From positions 1 to 64,000 of the forward strand of contig JAMKCH010012428.1 in assembly GCA_023653785.1 (NCBI GenBank): a stretch of DNA of 64,000 nucleotides. The letters are read 5' to 3'. The translations under genes and the position numbers were made by a program. The stretch comes from Ophioderma brevispina. Its lineage: Eukaryota; Echinodermata; Ophiuroidea; Amphilepidida; Ophiodermatidae. The notes beneath the pieces were generated by a model. The model was given only the letters and a program-made list of their open reading frames with translations. It had not been told where the DNA came from and made no database searches. Positions 12,430-22,504 of the stretch are shown here, one piece after another. Numbering within the stretch: the first letter of the stretch is position 1; each line of letters opens with the position of its first letter.

Positions 12430-13380
12430 TGAAAATGTAATACCGCCAAGATTTAGGACGTCAAAAGCGTCAGGAATCAGAAGAGGATCTGCCAGACAGA
12501 ATTCAGATTCCACCCGCTGATGATAGTATTCCGACGTTCTCGTCGACGTCAAAGCTCAGAAATACCATTTAAACACAAACAAATGAGACGTATGATACAA
12601 AATCTGAATTTTATATAATAACACTGCTTTTAATCAAGTTGATTGGTTCAAGAATTTGGAATGTCCAAAGACAATTACAATTCATAATAATATCTCAGTG
12701 TTACAATTAATGTCTTACATAAAAAGTCTTTAAGTTTATAAATCCACGGTATATTCCATGGAATCTTCTCAGTCCTGACGATAACTTTGTCCAGCAGTTC
12801 AAGAATGACGGGGTTGTCTCTCGACGATACTTAATATTCCAGTATATTGTCGGATAAAAATCGCCACGATTTCTATCTGTCCACAATTTGGAATCCTATT
12901 TTGATTCCGAACACTTTTGGCTTCAAATTGGATGACAGTAGAATAATATAGTTTTTCGATACGTGGTATCTAAAATTTAAGAGAAATCCATAATATTATG
13001 GGTTCTACCAAATATGTGTTGTGTTCAAAAATTAAGTGTTAAGATAATACTAAGTATGTGAACGTAAACACAGATTTCAAATGACGACACAGTTCTAGGT
13101 AGTAGACGTGAAATAGTCGCACATCCAGAAACCACTTAGTTCTTTTCCTATAGGTAATATTGCGGGGGAATGTCTGTCGTTCCAGATTGTCTGTTCTCTC
13201 ATTTTGAGTCGGTCATGGTACAAGCATTTCTGTATTTTCCATTTCCCTAGTGAACACATGAAGAGTGAGGTGGTAATTTAGAATACTGCGGTAAAGTTAC
13301 ATTGAACCGCGATGATTGTTAAAAAGAGGTATTTTGAGTGCATATTTATATGACCAAGCCGAATTGACACCAGTGCCCTT
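12430..13380. other. Interval with no supportable gene
   Basis: Unique-looking AT-rich sequence. I see nothing beyond short chance ORFs. Confidence 0.4.
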
Positions 13381-13391
13381 GTAATCCATGA

Positions 13392-13430
13392 AGTATATAA
13401 GCCTGTGTGATACCGATGGGGTTGTGTTCT
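13392..13430 (+). promoter_or_regulatory. Candidate TATA-box core promoter
   Basis: AGTATATAAG (13392-13401) is a good TATA-box match. About 30 bp downstream lies a pyrimidine-rich TTCTTTCACTTCACAC that could hold an initiator (TCACTTC). A short leader then runs to an ATG at 13483. The spacing is what a TATA-dependent promoter would show, but such matches also arise by chance in AT-rich DNA. Confidence 0.3.
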
Positions 13431-13482
13431 TTCACTTCACACAGAAACGCTGCCCACTGCCTTCAGAATACTTGACGAATTT

Positions 13483-13641
13483 ATGAATATTGATAGCCAA
13501 TACTTTAACTATACTACCGAGTGGTGGTCAGAGTATCATACTATAGTTATCAGACGTATGTCTGTACGTTCTACTTTTGAAAATCCAACCCGCGTTATTT
13601 GGACAATTGACGTAATGTATATGGATATTGGATTTGAGTAG
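13483..13641 (+). CDS. Hypothetical small ORF, 52 codons, behind a TATA box
   Basis: The ORF starts MNIDSQYFNYTTEWW and ends MYMDIGFE. It is rich in aromatic residues, has no signal peptide or transmembrane segment, and matches no family I know. It was chosen because it is the first ATG downstream of the TATA/initiator-like pair at 13392-13430, with a leader of about 55 nt. It may be a complete micro-ORF, or a first exon if a splice donor is used near its end. It may also be chance. Confidence 0.2.
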   Translation: MNIDSQYFNYTTEWWSEYHTIVIRRMSVRSTFENPTRVIWTIDVMYMDIGFE

Positions 13642-14930
13642 GCGATTCTTTCAACGTGGACATCTCGCCAACGAGCTATGACATAAGATGTGCGATTTTC
13701 CATTTAGCTTTCGGGGGTCGCCAACTGGCAGACCCCCAAGCACAAAGATGTCTTCTCAAAGTACATCATAGTATTATCCATTACAAATATCCCTATATAC
13801 CTTATATTATATACAATGGTTTATATAAATATATTTGAAACAGTAGAAGAAGTAAAAACCGAAAAAGTATGCCTAGATTGCTCCCAGCCGTTTCACTTAT
13901 AAAAATTACACCCCTGCACCAGTAAGGAAGCCGAGAACACGAAAATCTAGCACTGAATTGGTTGAAACACATTCTCGCGAAATGAGGTGGTAACATTCGC
14001 CGCAAACAACTTACGCAGATTTTATTCCTCTTCAAAAACACTTTCTCTGCTAAAAGAATCTCTCGCAACAAATCACTTAAGAATTCAGATGTTTAAACAG
14101 TTTCTTCAGAATGCCCCCCCGATTAATATGCCATAGGAATTCAAATCATATACCCTTCTCCTTCTACATCCGGTTTCTATCATCCATACAAAGTCTGGCA
14201 ATTTGTGTGGTCGAAACCTAAAAAATAAGTAAACTAAAACAAATGATACCTATATAAGACAAAATGGCCACGGCTACCAAACCAGTATGTGGCGTCCCGC
14301 CCATATAAAAATGTACCGACAGAAGACGGTAAATGTGCACGTATTGGGAGTAGGTACTGCATTTTGCATTGTGACAAAAAATTGAACTTTGTCAACCGTT
14401 GGATAGAGGGAGTGGTGATTAGAGCTATAAATTGGATTATGTTATGTGTTGAAGTCCTTCCCAGGGCCGTAGGCTTGTTTTTGTTTTGTGGAAGGAACAA
14501 CAATGTGCGAATTTGGACGATTTGTGAGTCAAGTGGTTTCAAGAAATTGCGTGTTTTGTTTTCGACCTCCGAAGGGCCATGTGGGGAATAGTCCATTTCG
14601 CAAATAGGGGTTTTAAAAAAAAAAATAAAAACAAAACAAAAAACTTAGATAAGGTGGTATGTGTACGCGATTTGCGAGAATAAAGGGCCTGTATGATTTT
14701 TCACTGATGGTGAAATTATCCATTAGAGATATGTAATGTTTAATATTTTCTGGCATAGAGAAAAGAATAGTTCATGGATGTAGTTTATATTAAATTTGTC
14801 TTGCTTTTATTTCTCAAAACAAGTCGTAAATATTACCTTCTCTGGCTTATAGTGGTCGTGTCAAATGTGCCTCGATCTGTCTTCCATCGGCTTGTGACCA
14901 ATTTAGCAGATTACACAACTATAAAGCAAG
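13642..14930. other. Interval with no supportable gene
   Basis: ORFs of 100-120 codons overlap on opposite strands at 14234-14596. Neither shows a recognisable domain. I leave them uncalled. Confidence 0.4.
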
Positions 14931-15060
14931 TTGCTAAGTGGCGCAGCGGTCTAAGGTACTAATGCGTCGGCAATTTTCCCCCAGTTGGTCCAGGGTTCGA
15001 AATCGCGCAAAAGGAGTTTGATCCCTTTTATTGTTGTTATTTAGTTTTGTTTGTTTTCTT
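14931..15060 (+). mobile_element. tRNA-Leu-like SINE head
   Basis: The A-box region AAGTGGCGCAGCGGTCTAAG (14936-14955) has the extended D-arm form typical of tRNA-Leu. A B box GGTTCGAAATC lies at 14994-15004. The anticodon arm cannot fold properly and the acceptor ends do not pair, so this is not a working tRNA. A T-rich tail with ATTGTTGTTATT follows. The best reading is a tRNA-Leu-derived SINE or tRNA pseudogene, on the plus strand. Confidence 0.55.
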
Positions 15061-15159
15061 GGGTTTTTGTGAGCTGTTTGTTTAAAGGAAAAGATGTGCC
15101 GTTATCTTTGCTTTTGTTTTCTCTCTCCCCCAATTTTCTCTGTTTTAAACTACACACGC

Positions 15160-15660
15160 CTTAAAGTGAATCACGAAGGAATAAGTAGGCCAAATGAAAA
15201 ATATATAATGAAACAAAAATACAATGGAAACAAAAGAAAATAAATTTAAAAATAAATACAATACAAAATAAAAAAATCAAAAGAATCAATTGAATGAGTG
15301 AAAAAAAAGAAAATGCTCTAAAAGACAAATAAAAAAAGAAAAGACAAATAACAAATAAGAATTTAAAGAACAACAATGTTAAATTAAAATTAATTAAAAA
15401 TATATAAATATATAAGCAAATTAATTAAAAACAACAAAATAATAACAAAAGTTAATAAACAAAAATAAATGTAAAAAATAATATAAAAATACAACTAAAT
15501 GAAAAATACATCAATACACAATGTACTAAAATGAAAATGAACTAATTAAAATAAAAATCTTTAAAAAAATAAAATTAAAGAAAACTGATTAAATTTCTTC
15601 TTCTTGATTTCCAATTATAGACATTTATAATGAGTACAATACACAGGAAGTGAGAAAAAA
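15160..15660. repeat. A-rich low-complexity tract (about 500 bp)
   Basis: The plus strand is dominated by A with short AAATAAAT/AAAAC motifs and little G or C. It lies 3' of the minus-strand LINE fragment (15660-16960), so on the coding strand it is a T-rich 3' UTR or tail extension. A similar A-rich block lies at 16920-17380. Confidence 0.6.
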
Positions 15661-15889
15661 ATAATACCATATATAGCCGGGAGGTGACCAAAAGGCCAAG
15701 GTTGGCCAGACGAGGGCACCCCCGTCATAAAAAGTAATATTAAATAATTACAAAAATAAAAACTACACAAATGTGGTAACTTAAATGTTTGGTTGATTAT
15801 TATGACCCAGTTAATGAATCAAAGCAAAACACTGCAACAAAATTAAAGTTAGATCTAGCTATACGAACGATATCGGCATATGATGATGC
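15660..15889 (-). pseudogene. LINE 3' region, distal part split by a TTAA element
   Basis: On the minus strand this continues the LINE whose C-terminal coding part is at 16684-16960. After the element and one TTAA are removed, the frame reads FKKQL then KHHHMP, consistent with the last ORF2 codons. A 3' UTR with CCTTGGCCTTTTGGTCACCT follows, then a T-rich end. Confidence 0.5.
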
Positions 15890-16683
15890 TTAACACTTAA
15901 GTGCCCAAGGGGGGGGGGGTTCCATAGTACCCAACATTTGATTTTTTTTGCGATTTTCGGTTACGCAATCAAATTTTTCAAGGAGTTTTTTGCTAATGTC
16001 TGATTTATGAATACGCTTCTGTGATCTAAAAAAAATTGTAAATCGCTCACGGCTTCATTAGAATAATTAGGTTGGGTCCCTAGTAACCCCCACCCTTGGG
16101 CACTAACGGAAGTGAAAAAAATCAAGATATTTTACTAATTAAAAAAATTTAACTAAGTAAATCTTGGGATTGATTTGCTTAGATATTAGACCTAGGAGTC
16201 AATTAATTAATAATTAATAATACTTAAATATCAAGAACCTGTTATATGCTGATAGCATCAATTTAATTTTGTCATGACCGTGCTCTTAATGTGTAAGTCT
16301 ATGGAAATCAAGGGAGTTTGAAGTCTGAGAAAATACAAGATGGTATAAATTTGGCTATATTTTGGCAATGATTATTTTAATTGGTTATTCTAGAGTAGAT
16401 ATAATGAATTATTTGGTTCAAAACCTATATTGGAGTTGCTGAGAATGGAATGTGCGAACCACTCTTTTTCGGAGAGTGACAATTTCAATGGCCATAGGTC
16501 ATAGGTCAAAGATCGGATTTTCATTTTTATCGTGGGTATGTTGTTCTTACGTGATCCCCATTTACTGTGTTAGGGTAATGACAAACTCCCTTGATGAAAG
16601 TGGTTATCTGGGTTGGCTCCCTAGGAACCCCCCTCCCTGGGCACTAACGGAAGTTTTTTTAGCGTGGGGCACTTAAGTGTTAA
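15890..16683. mobile_element. TTAA-flanked non-autonomous DNA element (piggyBac-type), copy A
   Basis: The element runs 15894-16679 (786 bp) between direct TTAA copies at 15890-15893 and 16680-16683. Its ends are inverted: CACTTAAGTGCCC at the left and GGGCACTTAAGTG at the right. Inside are G-run modules (CCCAAGGGGGGGG followed by GGTTCC) and their inverted counterparts, giving strong fold-back potential. There is no transposase ORF. The TTAA target is the hallmark of the piggyBac superfamily, and assignment rests on that plus terminal form. It sits inside a minus-strand LINE. A full second copy, in opposite orientation, is at 40046-40832. Confidence 0.85.
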
Positions 16684-16960
16684 GCTGCTTTTTAAACGCA
16701 TACATGTTTTTAGAACACTTTTATATTCGGTGATAATTCATTCCAGTATTGTGGGCCCATTGTGCTTATTCCTCTTGATGAAGAAAGCCTTTTTACAATG
16801 TCTAACGTAAACTCATCTGTGCTTCTCGTGTTACGAGTGTTTCCATAATAAAAGTGATTAAAAAAGACATTTGGAAGTTGGTGTGAAACAAAATTGTACA
16901 TTGACACCTCAAGATCGAGTTTGTATAGCAAAAAAAAAAAATAATAAAAAATAAACAATT
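16684..16960 (-). pseudogene. LINE reverse transcriptase C-terminus
   Basis: The minus strand encodes HQLPNVFFNHFYYGNTRNTR, then TDEFTLDI, then GISTMGPQYWNELSPNIKV. This is the arrangement at the C-terminus of CR1/jockey-like ORF2 (NTRS, then a GPxxWN motif, then a FKK tail). The fragment is 5'-truncated in an A-rich block. Its distal end is displaced to 15889 by the TTAA element. Confidence 0.7.
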
Positions 16961-17380
16961 ATAAAATTTAGTTGGAAACATATGAAATTACACAAAAATA
17001 CACGTGATAAATATGAAAAGCAAGAAGTTTCTAGTCACATTCTATTGAATTTTAAATTAAAATACTAATAAAATAAAAACAGTATAATAAATAAACCATG
17101 AAACTTGAGCATAAATACGAACAACGTTAGGAAGTAATTAAAAGTTTAAAAAGAATTAAGAAATAATCAAAATATCGAATTATTAACAAAAGCTTTTTAA
17201 ACAATTCCCCCAAAAAATAAAAACAATAAACAAAAAATTGAGATGGACAAAATAGGGACCCAAAATAAAATAAGATTTAACATATATAATAAAATATCGA
17301 AAAAAGTGGAGAAAATGATCAAAAAATACACACGTTTTATAAAAAATAATAAAAACATATATATTTTTATTTTTTTCATT
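16920..17380. repeat. A-rich low-complexity tract
   Basis: About 460 bp dominated by A and T with many AATAAAA-like strings. No gene is seen. It borders the 5' edge of the minus-strand LINE fragment. Confidence 0.5.
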
Positions 17381-17399
17381 TCAATTGTGGTGAAAATGA

Positions 17400-17920
17400 G
17401 AACCTGAATTGGACGGGAGGGTGTGTTGGTGGAAGGAGGTGATTGGCAAACACTCTTGTAGAATGTGGAACCCTGCATTGTTTGAAGAGAACCCCGGGGG
17501 TAGTTGGGGAAGGGAACTCTGGGAGGTTGAGAAGGAAACTCTGATAGAGGTTTCATGGTAGGCAATATACATATAGCTGCACTGACGGAATCAATTGTAA
17601 GACCAAAAAACAGGACAATGGGTAGTTGGGATGGGTAGTTGAGAAATGGCCATATAGATAAAAGCGGATAGCGGGTGTGGATGTTAATGTAGAAATGTGC
17701 CCTGTGTTAGTTGGGAGGACCCTGGTTAGTTGGGAAGGGTCAAAAACCCTTTTTGGGAGATGAGAAGGGGGATCTGGGTTAGATGGGAAGACACTGTGAA
17801 GTGCGAAGGGCGCCAGGACAGTTGTGAAGGGGTCTTGGATAGTTGGACATAAGTAAGACCTTAGGATTTTAAGGCAGCTAGTAAAGGGGGCCCTGGTATC
17901 GTTGCAAAGGGCCTGTGGTC
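17400..17920 (+). repeat. Degenerate G-rich minisatellite
   Basis: Repeated variants of TTAGTTGGGAAGGG with intervening CCCTGG occur at irregular spacing (for example near 17500, 17635, 17708, 17732, 17775 and 17835). The plus strand is G-rich and rarely C-rich. Unit length is about 20-35 bp, with strong divergence. Some stretches have several short G runs that could form G-quadruplexes. Confidence 0.6.
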
Positions 17921-18615
17921 GGTAGTCAGACAGTTACCCTAAGGGGTGACAAAGTTAATAATGCACAGGTACGTCTGATAAGTCCGCCACGGACACAAAC
18001 CCAATCCTAACCTTGGTACCCCAGCCGCAAACCGCGACAGCCGAGAACAGCGAAATTCTAGTATTATGTTATGCAGTAATCAGTAGAACGCAACGACGTA
18101 ATCGTTAAAAGTCAATTGTAAGGGTTCGAACTTTGGTGAGCGCCATGATCACTCGTGTGTAAGGGAAACGATATTTTTGCGCATTTTCAGTAGCAATTGT
18201 AATAATTATAATTGGACACTTTGCCGTTGATTTTTTTTACCAAAACTCGGTTATGAGGGGTACATAAACACGACCACATGACAGGGAAAAAATGAAAATC
18301 AGTGTATCGATTCAAAAATGGCGGTCCAAAAAAAAAAAAAAAATGGAAACCTCTTACCAAAGACTTTTTCCATAAAACTTGGCTTCATAATATATATGAG
18401 AACATAAATAAACATTTACATTGCTGAAATAAAAATTTTAAAAGGTACTGAATGTAAGATGTAAGGGGCAAAAAAAGTTTTGAATAGCGCCAACAAAAAT
18501 GCATTATTTATGTTAATGCTAGTCAGAGGTTCCGCGGAGAGCAGACGTGTTTTTTAACACCCTACGGATGAGATGTTGGGAAACAAAAGACGGAAGAAGA
18601 AACACAGTAAGGACA

Positions 18616-18724
18616 AGTGGGACGGAAGGGGAGCCAAGGCGAGGAGAGGGGGCAAAAGGGGAGGGGAGCGCCCCAAAAAAAAAAAAAAACACCCCCAAAA
18701 AACAAAAACCACAAAAAAAAAAAA
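18616..18724. repeat. Purine- then A/C-rich low-complexity run
   Basis: Composition changes stepwise from G/A-rich (18616-18672) to A-rich with C runs (18673-18724), directly before the poly-C tract. Long open frames here are compositional artefacts encoding poly-Pro or poly-Gly. Confidence 0.6.
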
Positions 18725-18751
18725 CCCCCCCCCCCCCCCCCCCCCTCCCCC

Positions 18752-18808
<57 letters not shown>

Positions 18809-18834
18809 CCCCCCCCCCCCCCCCCCCCCCCCAG

Positions 18835-18870
<36 letters not shown>
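18725..18870. repeat. 146-nt poly-C tract
   Basis: A run of C with only five other bases (T 18746, A 18752, G 18808, A 18833, G 18834). It abuts the first unit of the repeat array at 18872. Real tracts of this length are uncommon, and the abrupt junction raises the possibility of a base-calling or assembly artefact. Confidence 0.9.
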
Positions 18871-18871
18871 A

Positions 18872-21800
18872 GAACCATTAAGTACGAAAAATTAATTTCA
18901 GTCTAAAAATGAGGGGCGCATCACCAAGATCTTGCAAAAAAGTTCTCCCCTCCCTCTGCCAAACTCTCCTCTATTGAATCACGTTTCGTCCACATAACCA
19001 TTTCGAACCCATAAAACCTTGTCCTTATTCAAACCCAGTCATAAATGCTTCAAAATTGATTTGTACGTATCGGGCAGATCTAGAGGTGGCCAAAATTGTT
19101 AATTACTTAAATTGCATAATTGCTCAAAACATGCATGTTTACGTTATATATATTATAATACAACACATAAAAATAAATGAAATGCATTTTTTAATTTCTT
19201 TCAGAGTAGATGGAATTTGTACGTATTGGGCCCCAGTGTTCATATTTCTAACAAAAACTTTAGGTCCCGGGCTAACGTACGATATGGGGTCGGGGGGGGG
19301 ATTTGGGCCATGAGACCTAAATTCACATCAAACCTTGAATAATACAAAAACAACATACTCAAAAAGATTTAGACGATAAAAATGAGTTAGATTTTAGCAT
19401 TGACAAAAAATGAATTTACCGTATGGGAAAAAGGTGACCAAAATGCCTACATTCTAAAGAATAGGCTAAAAACATTTTCAAATGATTAATTGTCATAATT
19501 GCTAAAACACGCATTTGTACGTTGCCCACATCATATTATATCATAATACAAACATAAAAAATGAGTTAGCTGGTTATAAATTGCTCACTAATGGAATCTG
19601 TACGTATTGGGCCCAAGTGTCCATTTCTGGCTAAGTTTCAGGTTCCCCGGCCCACTATTACGAAAAATATTTTTGTCTGAAAAATGAGGGCGCATTACAA
19701 AAATCCCTAAACGTTGTTTTTCATTGAGCAGCCTGAACCCAATTCGGCCCCATAAACCATTTCGGCCCAATTACACCTTGTCCTATTTCCCAAAGTTATA
19801 GGGGGGGGGGGCTATTTGGGGTTTTATCTAATTAAATCAAATCTCTTCTTAAATGAAAAACACATACCTCAAACAAGGATTTAGACCATAAACAATCAGT
19901 TAGATAGGCATAAAATGCTTCAAAAATTAATTTGTACGTATTGGGCAGAGGTGACCAAAATTGCCCCGCTCTTTAAGTATTACCAAAAATTGTATTTTTA
20001 AATTGACGTAATTGTCAAAAACAGCATTTTTACGTGCCAAACATTATCTTAATAATAATACAAACATAAAATGAGTGAAGTGGTCATAAATTGCTCAAAA
20101 ATGGAATTTTGTCGATTGGGCCCAAGTGTCAATTTCTTGGCAAAATTCCAGGTTCCGGGGCCGAATAAGTCCGAAGAATTTTTTGTCTGAAAAATGAGGG
20201 AGCACTTACAGAACTTAAAAAGTCTCCATAAAAAGTTGTTTTTCATTGACTCAGCCTGGAAACAAATGTCGGTCCCATAACCATGTCGACCCAATTAAAG
20301 CTGGTCCGTATTTCAACTTGATATGTGGGGAGGGGGGGAATTTGGGCCCCAAAAAAGTATATGGGGGCTGTTTGGGCCTATGATACCTAAGTTAAATCAA
20401 AAACACATTAAAAAACACAAAAACACAAACAGACAAAAAATAAAAAAAATAAAAAAAATAAAAAGTTATTTTTAAATGATTTTTTGTTACAGCTCTATTT
20501 GACATTTGATCCTACGATGATGGTGATGCCAAAAATGCTGTCAAAAGACTCTCTCTTTGTATTGATGAATAAGTGAGTGGATGCGCTGTTACAAAACTTC
20601 AATTGAATGATGAAAGACAGAATTTTTCATCGATGTTCATCCGATTACACAAATCGCCTCAAAGTATTAACCCCAAAAAAAAAATGTTCAAGGGGGTCGG
20701 GGGACAGTGGATGTTTCCCAGTCCTCGGCAATTAGAAACTTTGGGTATGTTTGATCAGACAATGTCTATGACTGAAATGTAAAGGTCATAATTAAGTCTG
20801 TTAAACTTTCACCTTCGCATATTTACCGGAGCCGCGCTTATCACATTGAGGTTGTCATCATCTCGTCCATTCACTGTTTTTATCTCGCATTGACTATGAC
20901 AATTCACTTTTGTATGGAAGTTCGGCCAGGAGATCGGAGTAAACTTCAGATTTTGAAGAATAGAGCAGCCAGGCTGGTGATCAGATCTGATAGAAGGACA
21001 CCAGCCACACTATCTCCTTAAAGAGCTCCATTGGCTACCCAATTGTGAGCGCGTTGTATTACCCAAGCTTATGCTTCTTACTTACAAGGGCATTCCGGAC
21101 AATTTGCCATCTTACTTGTCCTAATACCTCTCTTTGTTATTCCTGGCAGGCCAAGATTGCGTTCTGCAGATGTCAAGACGCTCCTAACTGTTCCGCACAA
21201 AAAGGTCAGTGTGACAGGGCTTTCAGCAATGCGGCCCCTAGCTATGGAACTCTTGCCTATCTCTGTTCGCCACTCCAAGTCCATTGTTACTTTTAAGAAA
21301 GCTTAAAATTTCATCTATTTCTAAGAGTTGATTGTGTGCTTAAATGATGTTTTTGTTATTGCCTCACATGAATTTAAATTTGTCCAGCTGTTTTCTTTTT
21401 TTTATATTTGTATAGTGTGATGTTAAGTACTTATCATAGTAAAACAAACAGGTATTGTAAAAGATGAACCATGTTTTAGCTAAATAGTAATTACTCTCTA
21501 TTTTGTTAAAGCGCTTTGACCCATGTTTGAAAGGCGCTATAGCAAAATGCCGTTTGTATGTATTGTATTATTGTTAAATAGTCATAAAAATGCTTCAAAT
21601 TTGAATTTGTACGTATTGGGCAGAGGGACCAAATGGCTCACATGAGTATAGTCTAAAACCAACATTTTAAAATGACTTAAATTGTCATAATTGCCTAAAA
21701 ACATGCATTTGTACGTTGCCCAACTCTATTATATAATAATACAAAACATAAAAATGAATAATGCGTCAAATTGCTCAAAAATTGAATTTGTACGTATGGG

Positions 21801-22460
21801 CCCAGTGTCATTTGTTGGACAAAATTAAGGTTCCCGGCCCAATAAGTAGTACTAAAAAATATATTTTCTGACAAATGAGGGCGCATCACAAAAGTGCTCA
21901 AAATCGATGTTTTTCATTGACTCAGCCTAAAACCATTGGCCCCATAACCATTTCGACCCAGTTAAAACTTTACTATTTCAAATGATATGGGGGCGGGTGA
22001 TATTTGTGCCTATGAATGATATCTAAATTAAATCAAGTCTTCTTTGTAAATCAAAAACACATACCTCAAAAGATTTAAACTATAAAATGAGTTAGATAGG
22101 CATTAAATGCTTCAAAATTTGAAATTGGTTACGTTAGGACAGAGATTGCCAAGTGTCCACAGTCTTAAGGCGTGGCTAAAACCCCCCCCCCCTAGGAAAA
22201 AAAATACTAAAATTGTCATACTTGCTCAAAACATGCAATTTTACGTTGCCCACGTCATAGGTATAATAATACAAGCTAAAAATGAGTGACATGGTCATAA
22301 ATTGCTCAAAAATGGAATCTGTACGTATTGGCCCAAAGTGTCAATTTTTGGAAAAATTTTCCGGTTACCCGGCTCAATACGTACGAAAATATTTTTGTCG
22401 AAAAATGAGGGCCGCACTCTCCACAACTTAAAAAATCACTAAACCAGTCGGCCCCCAGAA
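18872..22460 (+). repeat. Tandem array, unit about 510-530 bp, left (plus) arm
   Basis: Each unit carries two landmarks. One is a TTTGTACGTATTGGGC followed by AGAGGTGACC (A half, near 19060, 19925, 21601, 22117). The other is the same 16-mer followed by CCAAGTGTC (B half, near 19211, 19590, 20102, 21782, 22312). Spacing between full units is about 505-530 bp. Both halves are preceded by similar sequence (AAAATGAGT.AGAT..TCATAAA), so the unit is itself an ancient dimer. Units contain a variable G run after GATATGG, and many small indels. No coding capacity. A LINE interrupts the array at about 20480-21585. Confidence 0.85.
20480..21590 (+). pseudogene. CR1/L2-like LINE fragment inserted in the array
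   Basis: Across frameshifts the plus strand gives reverse-transcriptase C-terminal blocks in order: AVKRLSLCIDE, LQLNDE, SPSPRQLETLGMFDQTMSM, LQILKNRAARL-like sequence, KLMLLTYKGIPDNLPSYLS, CDRAFSNAAPSYGT and a FKKA end. A 3' tail with AAAGCGCTTTGA, GGCGCTATAGCAAAATGCC and a TGTATTGTATT repeat follows. It has the same family organisation as the minus-strand copy at 6235-6750. It is 5'-truncated and frameshifted. It splits the tandem array, so it inserted after array formation. Confidence 0.8.
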
Positions 22461-22504
22461 CCATAAAAGTGACCATTTAAAAATTAGCAATGACGTGGTA
22501 ACCT

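Noticed and set aside
14234..14596. ORFs of 120 (minus) and 100 (plus) codons over the same bases
   Set aside because: No recognisable domain on either strand. Overlap on opposite strands in moderate-GC sequence is a common chance event.
18519..18906. Long overlapping ORFs encoding poly-Gly or poly-Pro
   Set aside because: They exist only because the poly-C/poly-G tract has no stop codons in any frame. Composition artefact.
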